Source of the DNA: Jeotgalicoccus sp.
Lineage (GTDB): Bacteria; Bacillota; Bacilli; Staphylococcales; Salinicoccaceae
NCBI GenBank assembly: GCA_003513765.1
Contig: DONT01000008.1
Location: forward strand, 37,416 to 101,415
Reading direction: 5' to 3'
DNA length: 64,000 nucleotides
Positions 1 to 8,812 of this stretch are shown piece by piece (position 1 is the first letter of the stretch; every line of letters starts with the position of its first letter). Both the position numbers and the translations under genes were made by a program. The notes under the pieces were generated by a model. That model worked only from the letters and a program-made list of their open reading frames with translations. It was not told the origin of the DNA and did not search any database.

Positions 1-9
1 GAGAAAAAT

Positions 10-1497
10 ATGACTAAACCTCAGAATTTATTAAACTTGAACAACTTGCACAATAGTTTTGGAAGTGAAGTTTTGGATCTTCATTATAAAAAGTACGATA
101 GTGCTAAATTAAAAGGTTCAGAAGTATTTACCTTAAGACGTTTCATCGAAGTTATTAATGATTATTCTATGTTAGATGGATTTCACGTTGGTTATACAAT
201 AGACAAAATTGGAAAAGAATTTGACTTACTTAAGATTACTGACGAAAATGTACTAAATATAGAATTTAAGAGTACATTTAATTTAGAGAAAATTCAAAAA
301 CAACAAAGAAAGAATCATTATTATCTAAAAGCGCTTGAAAAAAATCTAATAATATTAACTTTTGAAGCTGAAAATAAAAATATATATAAATTACATAATG
401 ATGAAAGTGTTCTTATAACTGTGGAAGAAATAAATGAAATATTAAAATCTGTAGAACAACATGAACCATTTAATAATTTAGATAATTTATTTGAACCTTC
501 AAAGTACTTAATCTCTCCATTCAATCAATCGGATAGATTTTTAAATTCGGAGTATTTTTTAACTGATCAGCAAGTAGAATTTAAAAAACAAATTAGAAAT
601 TACAATAAACTTATACAAATAATTAAAGGAAACCCCGGTACAGGTAAAACACTATTACTATATGATTTAATTAAAGAAGCAATCGAAGATGATAAAAAAA
701 TAATGACTGTTCATTGTGGAGAATTGAATGAAGGTCATAAATACATAATAGCCAATAATAAGTGGGATATAAGAAGTCCTCATAGGAGTTGGATAGAAAG
801 AGATGAAGAATTTGAAGAACTAGAAATTATTTTTCTAGATGAAGCTCAAAGACTATATCCATATCAATTAGATAAAATAATAGATGCGGCTCGAGTAAAT
901 GGAATTAAACTGGTTGTTAGTTTAGACCCTAGGCAGTATTTAAGAAGTAATGAAGAAAACTTTAGAAATTATGAGAAGTTACTCAATCTGTCTGATAGTG
1001 TATCTGTATACAAACTTTCTCAAAAAATAAGAACAAATAGAGAGCTAGCGTCTTTCACTAAATGTATATTTTCTGGAGAAAATTACTGGAACATTAACTA
1101 TGAATCAATTTCAATCGACTATTTGGATAATCAAGATGATTTTGAGAAAATAATTAGAGATTTAGAGAGAATAGGTTGGAATTATTTAGAGTATACGCAT
1201 AGTAGATATACAAAAGGAATTACTTATCAAAAGTTTACATATAATTTATATCAATCAAAAAATTCACATAGAGTTATTGGACAAGAATTTGATAAAGTAG
1301 TAATTGTATTAGATGAGAGCTTCAGCTTGGATGATGAAGGTGACTTTATTGTATACAATGGTCCTAGTTATTATGATACACGACAAATGCTTTATCAAAA
1401 TATAACTAGAGCACGAGATCAGATAAAGTTTATTATTTATAATAATCCAAAGTTATATGAAAAGTTACTGAGAATAATTACCAATACAAAAGAGTGA
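10..1497 (+). CDS. PD-(D/E)XK-like nuclease fused to SF1 helicase (DUF2075 type)
   Basis: Predicted nucleic-acid remodelling enzyme of 495 residues. The N-terminal ~100 residues hold a PD-(D/E)XK-like signature (D72, then E85-x-K87), as in nuclease modules fused to helicases. The helicase core follows: Walker A GNPGTGKT (207-214), Walker B FLDEAQ (275-280), a late motif GQEFDKVVIV (424-433) and motif VI NITRARD (464-470), matching the DUF2075/Schlafen-like helicase group. The gene is clearly more AT-rich than its neighbours, which suggests transfer. The frame stays open to the left edge and only 9 bases precede the ATG, so a longer N-terminus is possible. A role in phage defence is inference; the helicase call is firm, the nuclease call moderate. 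Confidence 0.72.
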   Translation: MTKPQNLLNLNNLHNSFGSEVLDLHYKKYDSAKLKGSEVFTLRRFIEVINDYSMLDGFHVGYTIDKIGKEFDLLKITDENVLNIEFKSTFNLEKIQKQQRKNHYYLKALEKNLIILTFEAENKNIYKLHNDESVLITVEEINEILKSVEQHEPFNNLDNLFEPSKYLISPFNQSDRFLNSEYFLTDQQVEFKKQIRNYNKLIQIIKGNPGTGKTLLLYDLIKEAIEDDKKIMTVHCGELNEGHKYIIANNKWDIRSPHRSWIERDEEFEELEIIFLDEAQRLYPYQLDKIIDAARVNGIKLVVSLDPRQYLRSNEENFRNYEKLLNLSDSVSVYKLSQKIRTNRELASFTKCIFSGENYWNINYESISIDYLDNQDDFEKIIRDLERIGWNYLEYTHSRYTKGITYQKFTYNLYQSKNSHRVIGQEFDKVVIVLDESFSLDDEGDFIVYNGPSYYDTRQMLYQNITRARDQIKFIIYNNPKLYEKLLRIITNTKE

Positions 1498-1557
1498 AGT
1501 CATAGGAAAGAAGTTATAAATAATAAAGTATAGATGTAAATAATAGGTGGTGATTTC

Positions 1558-2502
1558 ATGAAAAAAGTAATCATAGACACTGACACAGCTGGAGATGACA
1601 CAATAGCAATTTTAACAGCTCTGCATAACTTCGACGTGCTAGGTATTACAATCACCGGTGGTAACGTTGATTTTAATCAGCAGATTGATAATGCGTTATA
1701 TACGACCCAGGTTGCTGGCAAGACTGAAATTCCTGTCTATCCGGGATACAGCGGACCGATTTTTGGAAATACTGAACAGAATCATACGACTGTTGAGGAT
1801 GTGCATGGCAGCGATGGCATGGGTGATACTTTCTTCCCTAAACCTGAGCGTTCTGCCGAATCGACGCATGCGATTGATTTTATCATCGATACTATTAACG
1901 ACAATCCCGGTGAAGTGTCGCTTCTTGCGATTGCGCCTTTAACGAATATTGCTATGGCGATTAAAAAGAATCCGGGTATTACAGAGAAGATTGAACATCT
2001 GTATATTATGGGTGGAACGAACAATTCATTAGGCAATATAGTGCCGGCTGCTGAGTATAACTTTTACGTTGATCCTGAAGCTGCTAAATTAGTGCTGCAG
2101 TCAGGTATTGAAATGACTATGGTCGGCTGGGATATGTGTACAGATTACTCTCTGATGTTCGATGAAGAACATGATGAAATTGAAAGCTTTGGTACAGCAG
2201 GTGCACAGTTCTTTAAAGACGTGAACAAAGTAGTGAAGAAATTTAATAAAGAAGTACATAAACTGAATGGAACAACTCATCCTGACACACTGCTGGTTGC
2301 AATCGCAGCTGATGAAAGGATTATGGAGAAGTCCAATAAGTATTATGTTGACGTAGAAACAAAAGGAGAACTGACACGCGGCTACAGCCTGGTTGATATT
2401 AATGGCCGTTTAGGCAAAACACCGAATGTCAGAGTGTGTGAAAAAGTAGATAGAGAGTTATTTAAAAAACATTTGTATGATGTACTTAAAGCAATTAAAT
2501 AG
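1558..2502 (+). CDS. Nucleoside hydrolase (IUNH family)
   Basis: Cytosolic enzyme that hydrolyses the N-glycosidic bond of ribonucleosides to free base and ribose, used in nucleoside salvage. The N-terminal calcium-binding motif is visible as DTDTAGDD (residues 7-14), close to the family signature DTDPGxDD. It is followed by a central segment NIVPAAEYNFYVDPEAA with the conserved asparagine and aspartate of the active site, and a late HPDTLLVAIA segment with the family histidine. At 314 residues the length is normal. The ATG follows AGGTGG with good spacing. It stands alone, with a weak hairpin terminator behind it. Substrate preference (pyrimidine or purine) cannot be read from sequence alone. 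Confidence 0.88.
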   Translation: MKKVIIDTDTAGDDTIAILTALHNFDVLGITITGGNVDFNQQIDNALYTTQVAGKTEIPVYPGYSGPIFGNTEQNHTTVEDVHGSDGMGDTFFPKPERSAESTHAIDFIIDTINDNPGEVSLLAIAPLTNIAMAIKKNPGITEKIEHLYIMGGTNNSLGNIVPAAEYNFYVDPEAAKLVLQSGIEMTMVGWDMCTDYSLMFDEEHDEIESFGTAGAQFFKDVNKVVKKFNKEVHKLNGTTHPDTLLVAIAADERIMEKSNKYYVDVETKGELTRGYSLVDINGRLGKTPNVRVCEKVDRELFKKHLYDVLKAIK

Positions 2503-2512
2503 AAATTAATGA

Positions 2513-2546
2513 AAGCTCGTTCCTTTTTGAGGAGTGAGCTTCTTTA
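2513..2546 (+). terminator. Probable intrinsic terminator
   Basis: An 11-bp imperfect stem (AAGCTCGTTCC with GGAGTGAGCTT, 2513-2541) is followed by a short T-rich stretch. It sits just behind the nucleoside hydrolase stop. Two mismatches and a broken T-run make it weaker than others in the window. Confidence 0.5.
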
Positions 2547-2647
2547 TATCTATTATTATTTAAAAATTCTGACTAAAAATTGTTCCACCATTTCCGTTGT
2601 GATAATCTTTATATAAACAATCGCTACATAACAAAGGGGACATTTTA

Positions 2648-4264
2648 ATGAAAAATTTCGACACGCTCTACAATCCTTATCATTCACAGCGTAATCCTGT
2701 GGTCGCTAAAAAGGGGATGGTTGCCACGTCGCAGCCTTTAGCCGCTCAGGCCGGGCTCACTATTATGCAGAATGGCGGGAATGCGATTGATGCTGCCATT
2801 GCCACTGCTGCAGCGCTTACTGTGGTTGAACCGACAACTAACGGTATCGGCGGCGATGCGTTTGCGCTCGTCTGGGTCAAGGATACGCTCTACGGTTTAA
2901 ACGGCAGCGGTAAATCACCCGCTTCTATTTCAATCGATAAAGTCCGCGCTGCAGGCTACGATGACATTCCTAAATACGGATTTACTCCGGTCACTGTTCC
3001 GGGACAGCCTGGTGCATGGGCCGAGCTTTCCAGACGGTTCGGCAAACTGCCTTTTAAAGATTTAATGCAGCCGGCGATTCATTATGCGGAAGAGGGTTAT
3101 CCGATTTCACCTGTTCTCGCGAAGTTATGGGACAGGGCGGCTGTCAGATTTAAAGAAGCATTCGAAGGCGACGAGTTCGATCACTGGTTTGAAACGTTTG
3201 CGCCAGACGGGCAAGCACCGAAAGTCGGGGAGATGTGGAAGTCACAGGATATGGCGGATACATTAAGAGAACTTGGTGAAACTGAATGCGAGTCGTTTTA
3301 TACTGGAAATATTGCCCGGAAAATAGATGAATATTCGAAGCAGTACGAAGGATACATAACGAAAGAGGATTTAGAGAAGTACAAACCTGAATGGGTGGAC
3401 CCGATATCGGTAAATTACAGGGGTTATGATGTTTGGGAAATACCACCGAATACACAGGGGATTATCGCTTTATCAGCATTAAATATACTGAAACATATGG
3501 ATATTGAAGGTAAAGAATCGACCGATACATATCATAAGCAGATTGAAGCGATTAAACTGGCATTCGCAGACGGGGAGAAATACATTGCAGATCAGGAGTA
3601 TATGAAGGATGTCACAGCTGAAGATATGCTGGACGAAGCGTATGCGAAAGAGCGACTGAAGTTAATTACAGACAAAGCAGGACAGCCTGAAGCGGGTGAA
3701 CCAAAAGCAAGTGGCACAGTATACCTGTCTACTGCAGATGAAGAAGGGAATATGGTGTCGCTGATTCAAAGCAACTATATGGGATTCGGTTCGGGGCTTG
3801 TAGTGCCTGGAACAGGAATCGGTCTGCAGAACAGAGGATGCGATTTTAACCTGGATCCGGAATCGCCAAATGCATTAGGACCAGATAAACGTTCATACCA
3901 CACGATTATCCCGGGCTTCATAACTAAAGGAAAAGACGCACTTGGACCATTCGGTGTGATGGGCGGATTCATGCAGCCGCAGGGACATGTCCAGGTAGCG
4001 ATGAATACCATCGACTTTCACCATAACCCGCAGACCGCACTGGACGCACCACGCTGGCAGTGGGTAAAAGATAAGACTGTCTGGGTGGAGAAGAACTTCC
4101 CGCATCAGATTGCGGAAGACCTGGTGAAGCGAGGACATAACATAGAAATCAAACTGGACTCGGGCGCTTTCGGACGAGGACAGATTATTTGGAGAAACCC
4201 GGCTACAGGAATACTGTACGGCGGTACTGAAAACCGGGCGGATGGGCATATCGCGGCGTATTAA
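2648..4264 (+). CDS. Gamma-glutamyltransferase family protein
   Basis: Ntn-hydrolase that moves or hydrolyses gamma-glutamyl groups from glutathione or gamma-glutamyl peptides. The proenzyme normally cleaves itself before a threonine nucleophile; here that is Thr357 in SGTVYLST, followed by the conserved stretch with FGSGLVVPGTGIGLQNRG. The N-terminus shows GMVATSQPLAA and GGNAIDAAIAT, typical of the large subunit. There is no signal peptide, so this resembles cytosolic YwrD-like enzymes and not secreted Ggt. At 538 residues it is full length. RBS AAAGGGG precedes the ATG. An M20 peptidase starts 10 bp downstream, suggesting joint use of gamma-glutamyl or peptide substrates. Confidence 0.88.
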   Translation: MKNFDTLYNPYHSQRNPVVAKKGMVATSQPLAAQAGLTIMQNGGNAIDAAIATAAALTVVEPTTNGIGGDAFALVWVKDTLYGLNGSGKSPASISIDKVRAAGYDDIPKYGFTPVTVPGQPGAWAELSRRFGKLPFKDLMQPAIHYAEEGYPISPVLAKLWDRAAVRFKEAFEGDEFDHWFETFAPDGQAPKVGEMWKSQDMADTLRELGETECESFYTGNIARKIDEYSKQYEGYITKEDLEKYKPEWVDPISVNYRGYDVWEIPPNTQGIIALSALNILKHMDIEGKESTDTYHKQIEAIKLAFADGEKYIADQEYMKDVTAEDMLDEAYAKERLKLITDKAGQPEAGEPKASGTVYLSTADEEGNMVSLIQSNYMGFGSGLVVPGTGIGLQNRGCDFNLDPESPNALGPDKRSYHTIIPGFITKGKDALGPFGVMGGFMQPQGHVQVAMNTIDFHHNPQTALDAPRWQWVKDKTVWVEKNFPHQIAEDLVKRGHNIEIKLDSGAFGRGQIIWRNPATGILYGGTENRADGHIAAY

Positions 4265-4274
4265 TTATCAAAGG

Positions 4275-5540
4275 ATGAGTGAATTGAATCAGAATTTCAA
4301 AAATAGTTTAGTCGATAAGGTCAATAAAAATAAAGAGCTGTTAGTGGATTTAACTTCACGTCTAGTTCAAATCCCAAGTGAATCCCCAGAGTCAGATACA
4401 CGTCAAATGGTAAAAGAGATTGCAGATTTTCTTGAACAAATTGATGGTGTTGAAATTTCTTTCCATACATTGGAAGAGCCGATTACGAATATTGTTGCAA
4501 GAATTAAGGGGAAGAATCCAGGGAAACGCCTGATTTTAAACGGTCATCTTGATACCTACCCTGCTGGTAATGAGTCGCTTTGGACACATCATCCGTTCTC
4601 TGGTCATGAAGAAAATGGGCGTATGTATGGAAGAGGTGTCTCTGATATGAAAGGTGGCATAGCGAGTTATCTGGTTACCTTTATGATAATGGCTGAAATG
4701 AGAGACAGCTGGTCAGGAGAGCTCGTAATTACACTTGCCGGTGATGAAGAAACGATGGGTGTCAAAGGAACAAAGTATCTTTTAGATACAGTCCCGCATG
4801 CTTCAGGCGATGCCATGATCAGCGGAGATGCTGGCGCTTCTAAAGTGCTGCGTTTCGGTGAAAAAGGTTTAATGTGGATTGGGCTGAATGCCATTGGGAA
4901 AGCTTCTCATGGTGCACATGTACATAAAGGGGAAAATGCTATTGACCGGCTGGTGGAAGGTATTGACCGGATGAATAAAGAACTTGTCTCTTTAAAAGTG
5001 AATGCCCCGAAAGAAGTTACACAGGCGATAAAAGAATCGAGTGAGATATCTGAAAGGTATTCCGGAGAAGGGGAAACAGAAGTTCTTCAGCGGGTCACAG
5101 TTAATTTTGGAACGATTGAAGGCGGGGTGTCTCCAAACCTGATACCTGCAAAAGCTTCTGCACAGGGTGACATCCGTGTTCCGGTAGGTGTATCAATGTC
5201 TGAAGTGGAACAGAAAATCAAAGAGATTACAGAATCTGTAGAAGGACTGTCATATCACATCTTCCGGCAGTATGAACCGAACCGGTCGGATATTAACCAT
5301 GAGATTTTTGTCTTTACTGCTGATAATGTAGAATACATTACCGGAGAAAAACCTGTAAACACAATGCGGGTCGGAGCATCAGACGCCAGACATTACAGGA
5401 TATCTAAAAATATTCCTTCTGTTAACTGCGGCCTGAATCCTTATAATCTCGGGGGACCGGATGAATATATAGAAATAGAAGAGCTGACGGACCTGGCGAA
5501 AATTCATACTTTAACTGCGTTTGATTATCTAAGTGAATAA
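4275..5540 (+). CDS. M20 family metallopeptidase (ArgE/DapE/YgeY-like)
   Basis: Zinc-dependent amidohydrolase/peptidase acting on N-acyl amino acids or small peptides in the cytosol. Visible metal and catalytic motifs are GHLDTYPAG (His and Asp), GRGVSDMKGG (bridging Asp), GDEETMG (general base Glu and metal ligand) and the dimerisation-domain SHGAH. Length is about 420 residues, normal for the family. Start choice: the frame is open to an ATG at 4242 inside the preceding gene, but that lacks a ribosome site. ATG 4275 is used here; TTG 4284 lies 8 bp behind AAAGGA and may be the real start. Close coupling to the gamma-glutamyltransferase suggests a shared pathway. Confidence 0.82.
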   Translation: MSELNQNFKNSLVDKVNKNKELLVDLTSRLVQIPSESPESDTRQMVKEIADFLEQIDGVEISFHTLEEPITNIVARIKGKNPGKRLILNGHLDTYPAGNESLWTHHPFSGHEENGRMYGRGVSDMKGGIASYLVTFMIMAEMRDSWSGELVITLAGDEETMGVKGTKYLLDTVPHASGDAMISGDAGASKVLRFGEKGLMWIGLNAIGKASHGAHVHKGENAIDRLVEGIDRMNKELVSLKVNAPKEVTQAIKESSEISERYSGEGETEVLQRVTVNFGTIEGGVSPNLIPAKASAQGDIRVPVGVSMSEVEQKIKEITESVEGLSYHIFRQYEPNRSDINHEIFVFTADNVEYITGEKPVNTMRVGASDARHYRISKNIPSVNCGLNPYNLGGPDEYIEIEELTDLAKIHTLTAFDYLSE

Positions 5541-5578
5541 GAAAGTGGGGATTCGGCATAGATTATATAATTCGTGAA

Positions 5579-6043
5579 ATGGTAACAGGAGATATAGAAC
5601 AGGTTCAGGCTGTGGCGAAGGAAAGCTGGCATGCGACGTATGAGGGCATTATCCCGAGAGAAATTCAGCAGAATTTTTTAAATGGTGCTTACAGTGATGA
5701 AATGATGGAAAGACGCATGAAGCATTCATTAATGCTGGTTGCTGAAGCGGAGAACACAATCGCAGGTTTTACCAACTTCACTCCGGTGAATCAGCAGGGA
5801 CAAACAGAATTAAGTGCGATATATCTTCTGTCTGAATATCAGGGTGAGGGAATTGGATCAGCTCTTTTAAAGACTGGGATTGAAAAGTTAGAGAACTTAA
5901 AAGAGATTCAACTCGATGTGGAAAAGGAAAACATAATTGGAACGGCATTCTACAAAGCAAAAGGGTTTAAAATAGTGGATGAATATGACGATGATTTTGA
6001 TGGTCATATTCTGAAAACAGTAAGAATGGAATTAACTTTATAA
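5579..6043 (+). CDS. GNAT family N-acetyltransferase
   Basis: Acetyl-CoA-dependent N-acetyltransferase of unknown substrate. The acetyl-CoA loop is YQGEGIGSALL, and the C-terminal NIIGTAFYKAKGFKI segment is typical of the fold. The first ATG in frame is 5579, but it has no ribosome site and would cut the first beta-strand. In the same frame an ATA codon at 5558 sits 7 bp behind GTGGGG and would give an N-terminus MDYIIREMV, which is the usual GNAT opening. The true start may be that ATA or a mutated ATG. The gene ends at a strong bidirectional terminator. Confidence 0.82.
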   Translation: MVTGDIEQVQAVAKESWHATYEGIIPREIQQNFLNGAYSDEMMERRMKHSLMLVAEAENTIAGFTNFTPVNQQGQTELSAIYLLSEYQGEGIGSALLKTGIEKLENLKEIQLDVEKENIIGTAFYKAKGFKIVDEYDDDFDGHILKTVRMELTL

Positions 6044-6046
6044 CGG

Positions 6047-6085
6047 AAACAGAGCCTCATCAATTCATGAGGCTCTGTTTTTTCT
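6047..6085. terminator. Bidirectional terminator between convergent genes
   Basis: A 14-bp perfect stem (arms 6047-6060 and 6067-6080, core ACAGAGCCTCAT) with a 6-nt loop and T-runs on both strands. The stop codon of the minus-strand gene lies inside the hairpin. Confidence 0.9.
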
Positions 6086-6445
6086 GTCCAGCTTTTTAAG
6101 TTCGGAATAAGTATTGTATGCATCATAAGCAGAAATACCAATTGCCAGCCAGAAAAAGATATTTGTTAATGAAATGATAGTGTCTGAACTGCCGCCAAGA
6201 ATTGTGAGTATAGAGACTAATAATAAAATATAAACAATACCAGTCATCTGCCATAGCAATGTACTTTTTAAATACTCTCTGTCATCCCTGGTACGATTAG
6301 CAACTAGAGAAACTACCATGGCCAGAATAAATGCGGCTAAAATAAAATTGCTGTTCATATTTATGTTAATCAGTTCAGGGAAATAATCGATGATTAACAA
6401 TACGGTTATTAAGAGTAAAAGTGCTGCCAATATAATACGGTTCAT
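6065..6445 (-). CDS. Small integral membrane protein, uncharacterised
   Basis: A 126-residue protein with four predicted membrane segments: about 4-20, 33-48, 66-84 and 92-108. A charged loop (NRTRDDREYLKS) lies between the second and third, and the C-terminus is basic (ELKKLDRKNRAS). I recognise no family. The start is well supported by GAGGGGG 7 bp before the ATG on the minus strand. It faces the GNAT gene across a shared terminator and is probably transcribed alone. Function unknown. Confidence 0.75.
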   Translation of the reverse strand: MNRIILAALLLLITVLLIIDYFPELININMNSNFILAAFILAMVVSLVANRTRDDREYLKSTLLWQMTGIVYILLLVSILTILGGSSDTIISLTNIFFWLAIGISAYDAYNTYSELKKLDRKNRAS

Positions 6446-6577
6446 CTAATTCCCCCTCAGTTATTATTAATACGAAACCTTTATTTATACGATACCCTAC
6501 TATGATGATTTAATACGTCTTGTGTTGGTTTTCCAATTAAGGGTATAGAAGACTAATTAGGTGAAGGAGGATTTTCA

Positions 6578-7066
6578 ATGAACAAACTGGAACGTATTAC
6601 AGATATTGCTCTGCCGGTTATTGGAGGCAGTGTGGTTGGTTTACTGACAACGAAACATGCGAAAGCAGATTTTGAGAAATATAAGCAGCCGCCGTTTTCA
6701 CCGCCGAAAGAGGCGTTTGGTATTGTCTGGCCGATTCTGTATACGACGATGGGAATCGCCCGTACGATTACGAAGTCATCACGAAAAGATACCGAAGCTA
6801 ATGCTTATGTGTATTACTCGCAGCTCGGTTTAAATTACTTATGGAGCGTTCTGTACTTCAAATTTAAATTGAGAGGGACAGCACTGATTGAAAGTTATGC
6901 TTTGTTCGCAAGTGTACTGCTGACAACCGTTGCATTTTATAAAACGAATAAGTTCGCCGGTTTGCTGCTAATTCCCTATGTCGCATGGACAGCCTATGCC
7001 ACATACCTTAATGCAGGGTTCGTTGCACTGAATAGTAATAAAAAAGAATATGCAGAGGACATTTAA
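6578..7066 (+). CDS. TspO/MBR family tryptophan-rich sensory protein
   Basis: Five-helix membrane protein of the TspO family, which binds porphyrins and related ligands and is tied to stress responses. Conserved features are PPFSPPK after the first helix, WPILYTTMG in the second, LNYLWS in the third and the C-terminal IPYVAWTAYATYLN. Length 162 is normal. RBS GAAGGAGG precedes the ATG. Single gene between a minus-strand membrane protein and a bidirectional terminator. The ligand is not evident. Confidence 0.9.
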   Translation: MNKLERITDIALPVIGGSVVGLLTTKHAKADFEKYKQPPFSPPKEAFGIVWPILYTTMGIARTITKSSRKDTEANAYVYYSQLGLNYLWSVLYFKFKLRGTALIESYALFASVLLTTVAFYKTNKFAGLLLIPYVAWTAYATYLNAGFVALNSNKKEYAEDI

Positions 7067-7080
7067 TAATAGAATTATAA

Positions 7081-7127
7081 AAGAAGTACGGATCCCAGTG
7101 ACAATCTGATATCCGTACTTCTTTGTT
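7081..7127. terminator. Bidirectional terminator
   Basis: Perfect 13-bp stem AAGAAGTACGGAT/ATCCGTACTTCTT (7081-7093 and 7111-7123) with a 17-nt loop. It ends tspO on the plus strand and the small membrane gene cluster on the minus strand. Confidence 0.85.
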
Positions 7128-7385
7128 TTATAAAAATATAAACATTGGAGAGACCAGTAAGATAGGCAAAATATTAATAATTGCACTCAAGGTACTTAAT
7201 GTTCTTTTACTCGTGCCATTCTCATCAAATATGAATGAAACGACACTTAAAATAAACAAAACTGCAGTAGTCAATAAAGGAAATCCAAATGGAACCAGAA
7301 AAATATTGTCCAGCTCATCTGAAATCAGAGTTATAAATACATAAATTAAATTTAAAACAGATATAAAAAGCAGCAGTTTTTTCAA
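7128..7385 (-). CDS. Small membrane protein, uncharacterised
   Basis: An 85-residue hydrophobic protein with about three membrane segments (3-21, 29-50, 64-83). The start is TTG (7383-7385), 8 bp behind TAAGGAG, so the N-terminus is MKKLLLF. It is the last of three minus-strand genes (8040 to 7128) that appear to form an operon, 12 bp downstream of a cytosolic partner. No family recognised. Confidence 0.65.
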   Translation of the reverse strand: MKKLLLFISVLNLIYVFITLISDELDNIFLVPFGFPLLTTAVLFILSVVSFIFDENGTSKRTLSTLSAIINILPILLVSPMFIFL

Positions 7386-7397
7386 ATTAAAAACTCC

Positions 7398-7736
7398 TTA
7401 TTCATACGATTTAATTATTGCATTAGCTTTATCAACCAACATTTTTGATGTTATAAAAGATTTTAGAATGGATATAATATTATTCTTTCTGAATAACGAA
7501 TTAATTTTTAAAGCATCTTCTTCCAGTTTATAATTATTGCCATCATAATTTTGAACAAGCTCAGTGAACCCTCTTAAGTCACTCTTGGATAGATCTAACA
7601 TAACTACAGTCTCATGAATAGTAGGCTGCTGCATCTGTTTATCATGCAGAGAGCCAATGAGCGTTAGTAAATTCGTGTTATGAAACTTCAGTTTTTCGAT
7701 TTCAGCTAATAATTTTTCGTATTCATTGTTAATCAA
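7398..7736 (-). CDS. Uncharacterised cytosolic protein
   Basis: About 112 residues, mainly helical and charged, with a coiled-coil-like N-terminus (NEYEKLLAEIEKLKFHN). The chosen start is TTG at 7736, 8 bp behind GGAAGGAG. The frame is open six codons further to a TTG at 7754, but that one would lie upstream of the ribosome site. No signal peptide or membrane segment. Flanked on both sides by small membrane proteins in the same orientation, so it may be a cytosolic partner of them. Function unknown. Confidence 0.62.
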   Translation of the reverse strand: MINNEYEKLLAEIEKLKFHNTNLLTLIGSLHDKQMQQPTIHETVVMLDLSKSDLRGFTELVQNYDGNNYKLEEDALKINSLFRKNNIISILKSFITSKMLVDKANAIIKSYE

Positions 7737-7782
7737 ATTGATTACTCCTTCCAATATTTAGAGTATGAATTGGTCATGATTA

Positions 7783-8040
7783 TCACAGCGAATTTATATA
7801 GTAGCCAATCGCCATAAGAATAAAGAAACTAAAATACATTATGATATTTAATATAATCAGCCACTTATTTTTAGCAAGAAAGCCAAACGCAATTCCAAAA
7901 GGTGCAACAACGAAAGTCAGTAACCAGAATGGACTTGGTATTTGGAAGATTACATTAGGAATCCAAAGTAGAATACATACTAAAAAACATATGAAAGCTA
8001 GTGATTTGAATTTATTGATTTTCATATTGATAGTAATCAT
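7783..8040 (-). CDS. Small membrane protein, uncharacterised
   Basis: An 85-residue protein with three or four membrane segments (about 13-31, 36-53, 58-80). The ATG at 8040 has only a weak ribosome site (GAAGGC); a second in-frame ATG at 8025 is possible. First gene of a three-gene minus-strand cluster. Upstream lies an extended -10 promoter and a hairpin with a T-run, described separately. Function unknown. Confidence 0.6.
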   Translation of the reverse strand: MITINMKINKFKSLAFICFLVCILLWIPNVIFQIPSPFWLLTFVVAPFGIAFGFLAKNKWLIILNIIMYFSFFILMAIGYYINSL

Positions 8041-8065
8041 CTGCCTTCGCGTCGAATTGAAGTTA

Positions 8066-8124
8066 TAAAAAAAGACAGTGATTTAATCAATCACTGCCGT
8101 CTTTAATTCATTACATCCATTATA
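8066..8124 (-). promoter_or_regulatory. Extended -10 promoter followed at once by an intrinsic terminator
   Basis: On the minus strand TTTGCTATAAT (TATAAT at 8124-8119, TG extension) would start RNA near 8112. An 8-bp stem CAGTGATT/AATCACTG (8096-8076) followed by seven U (8073-8067) comes within about 45 nt. This is upstream of the gene starting at 8040, so it could be an attenuator or the end of a very short RNA. Confidence 0.45.
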
Positions 8125-8239
8125 GCAAATTATATTTTGAATTTTAAGACTATAATGATTTGGAATATATTTATATACTGGTTGATAAGAGATAAACAAA
8201 CTAATAATCATTCACAGCTAATCAAAGGGGATTCATTTT

Positions 8240-8785
8240 ATGAGATTAGGCTTGGAACATAATGAAGTAAGGATTGTCGATTACACGAGCGAGTGGAAGA
8301 CAGAGTTTGAAAGAGTAAAAGTAGGATTAATTAATAGTACTAATCTTGAAGCAGTACGTATTGAACATATCGGCAGTACAGCAATTAAAGAAATGCCGGC
8401 TAAGCCGATTATCGATATACTCGTTGGAATTGATGATTTGAATCAGGTTGATAAAGAGCTGATGAGGTCATTTGGTAAAGAAGGCTTTTTAAGGTTAAAA
8501 GTGGAACGGCCTGGTGAAATTGTTCTTGCTAAGTTTAAAGATGATTCTTATAAGGTTAAGACCCATTTTATCCATCTGGTTGAATATCGGAAACAGCTAT
8601 GGAATGAACTCATATTCTTCAGAGACTATTTAAATAAAAATGAGGATGCAAGAAGACAGTACTTGAGTATTAAAGAAGAATTTTTGAACAATCAGTCAGG
8701 GGGCATAGTTGAATATACAGATTTTAAAGCATCATTTGTGAATGAAGTTATTAAAGAGGACATGAGGGATGAGAATTTAAAATAG
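8240..8785 (+). CDS. GrpB family protein (UPF0157)
   Basis: Nucleotidyltransferase-fold protein of the GrpB/UPF0157 family, whose function is not settled. Visible family features are VRIVDYTSEWKTEFERVK at the N-terminus, VRIEHIGSTAIKEMPAKPIIDI (GST and paired acidic residues of the nucleotidyltransferase fold) and FIHLVEY followed by a region rich in RDYL. Length 181 is typical. RBS CAAAGGGG precedes the ATG. It is followed 27 bp later by an alpha/beta hydrolase in the same direction. Confidence 0.87.
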   Translation: MRLGLEHNEVRIVDYTSEWKTEFERVKVGLINSTNLEAVRIEHIGSTAIKEMPAKPIIDILVGIDDLNQVDKELMRSFGKEGFLRLKVERPGEIVLAKFKDDSYKVKTHFIHLVEYRKQLWNELIFFRDYLNKNEDARRQYLSIKEEFLNNQSGGIVEYTDFKASFVNEVIKEDMRDENLK

Positions 8786-8812
8786 TTGAATCATAGAGAG
8801 AGAGACTGAATA

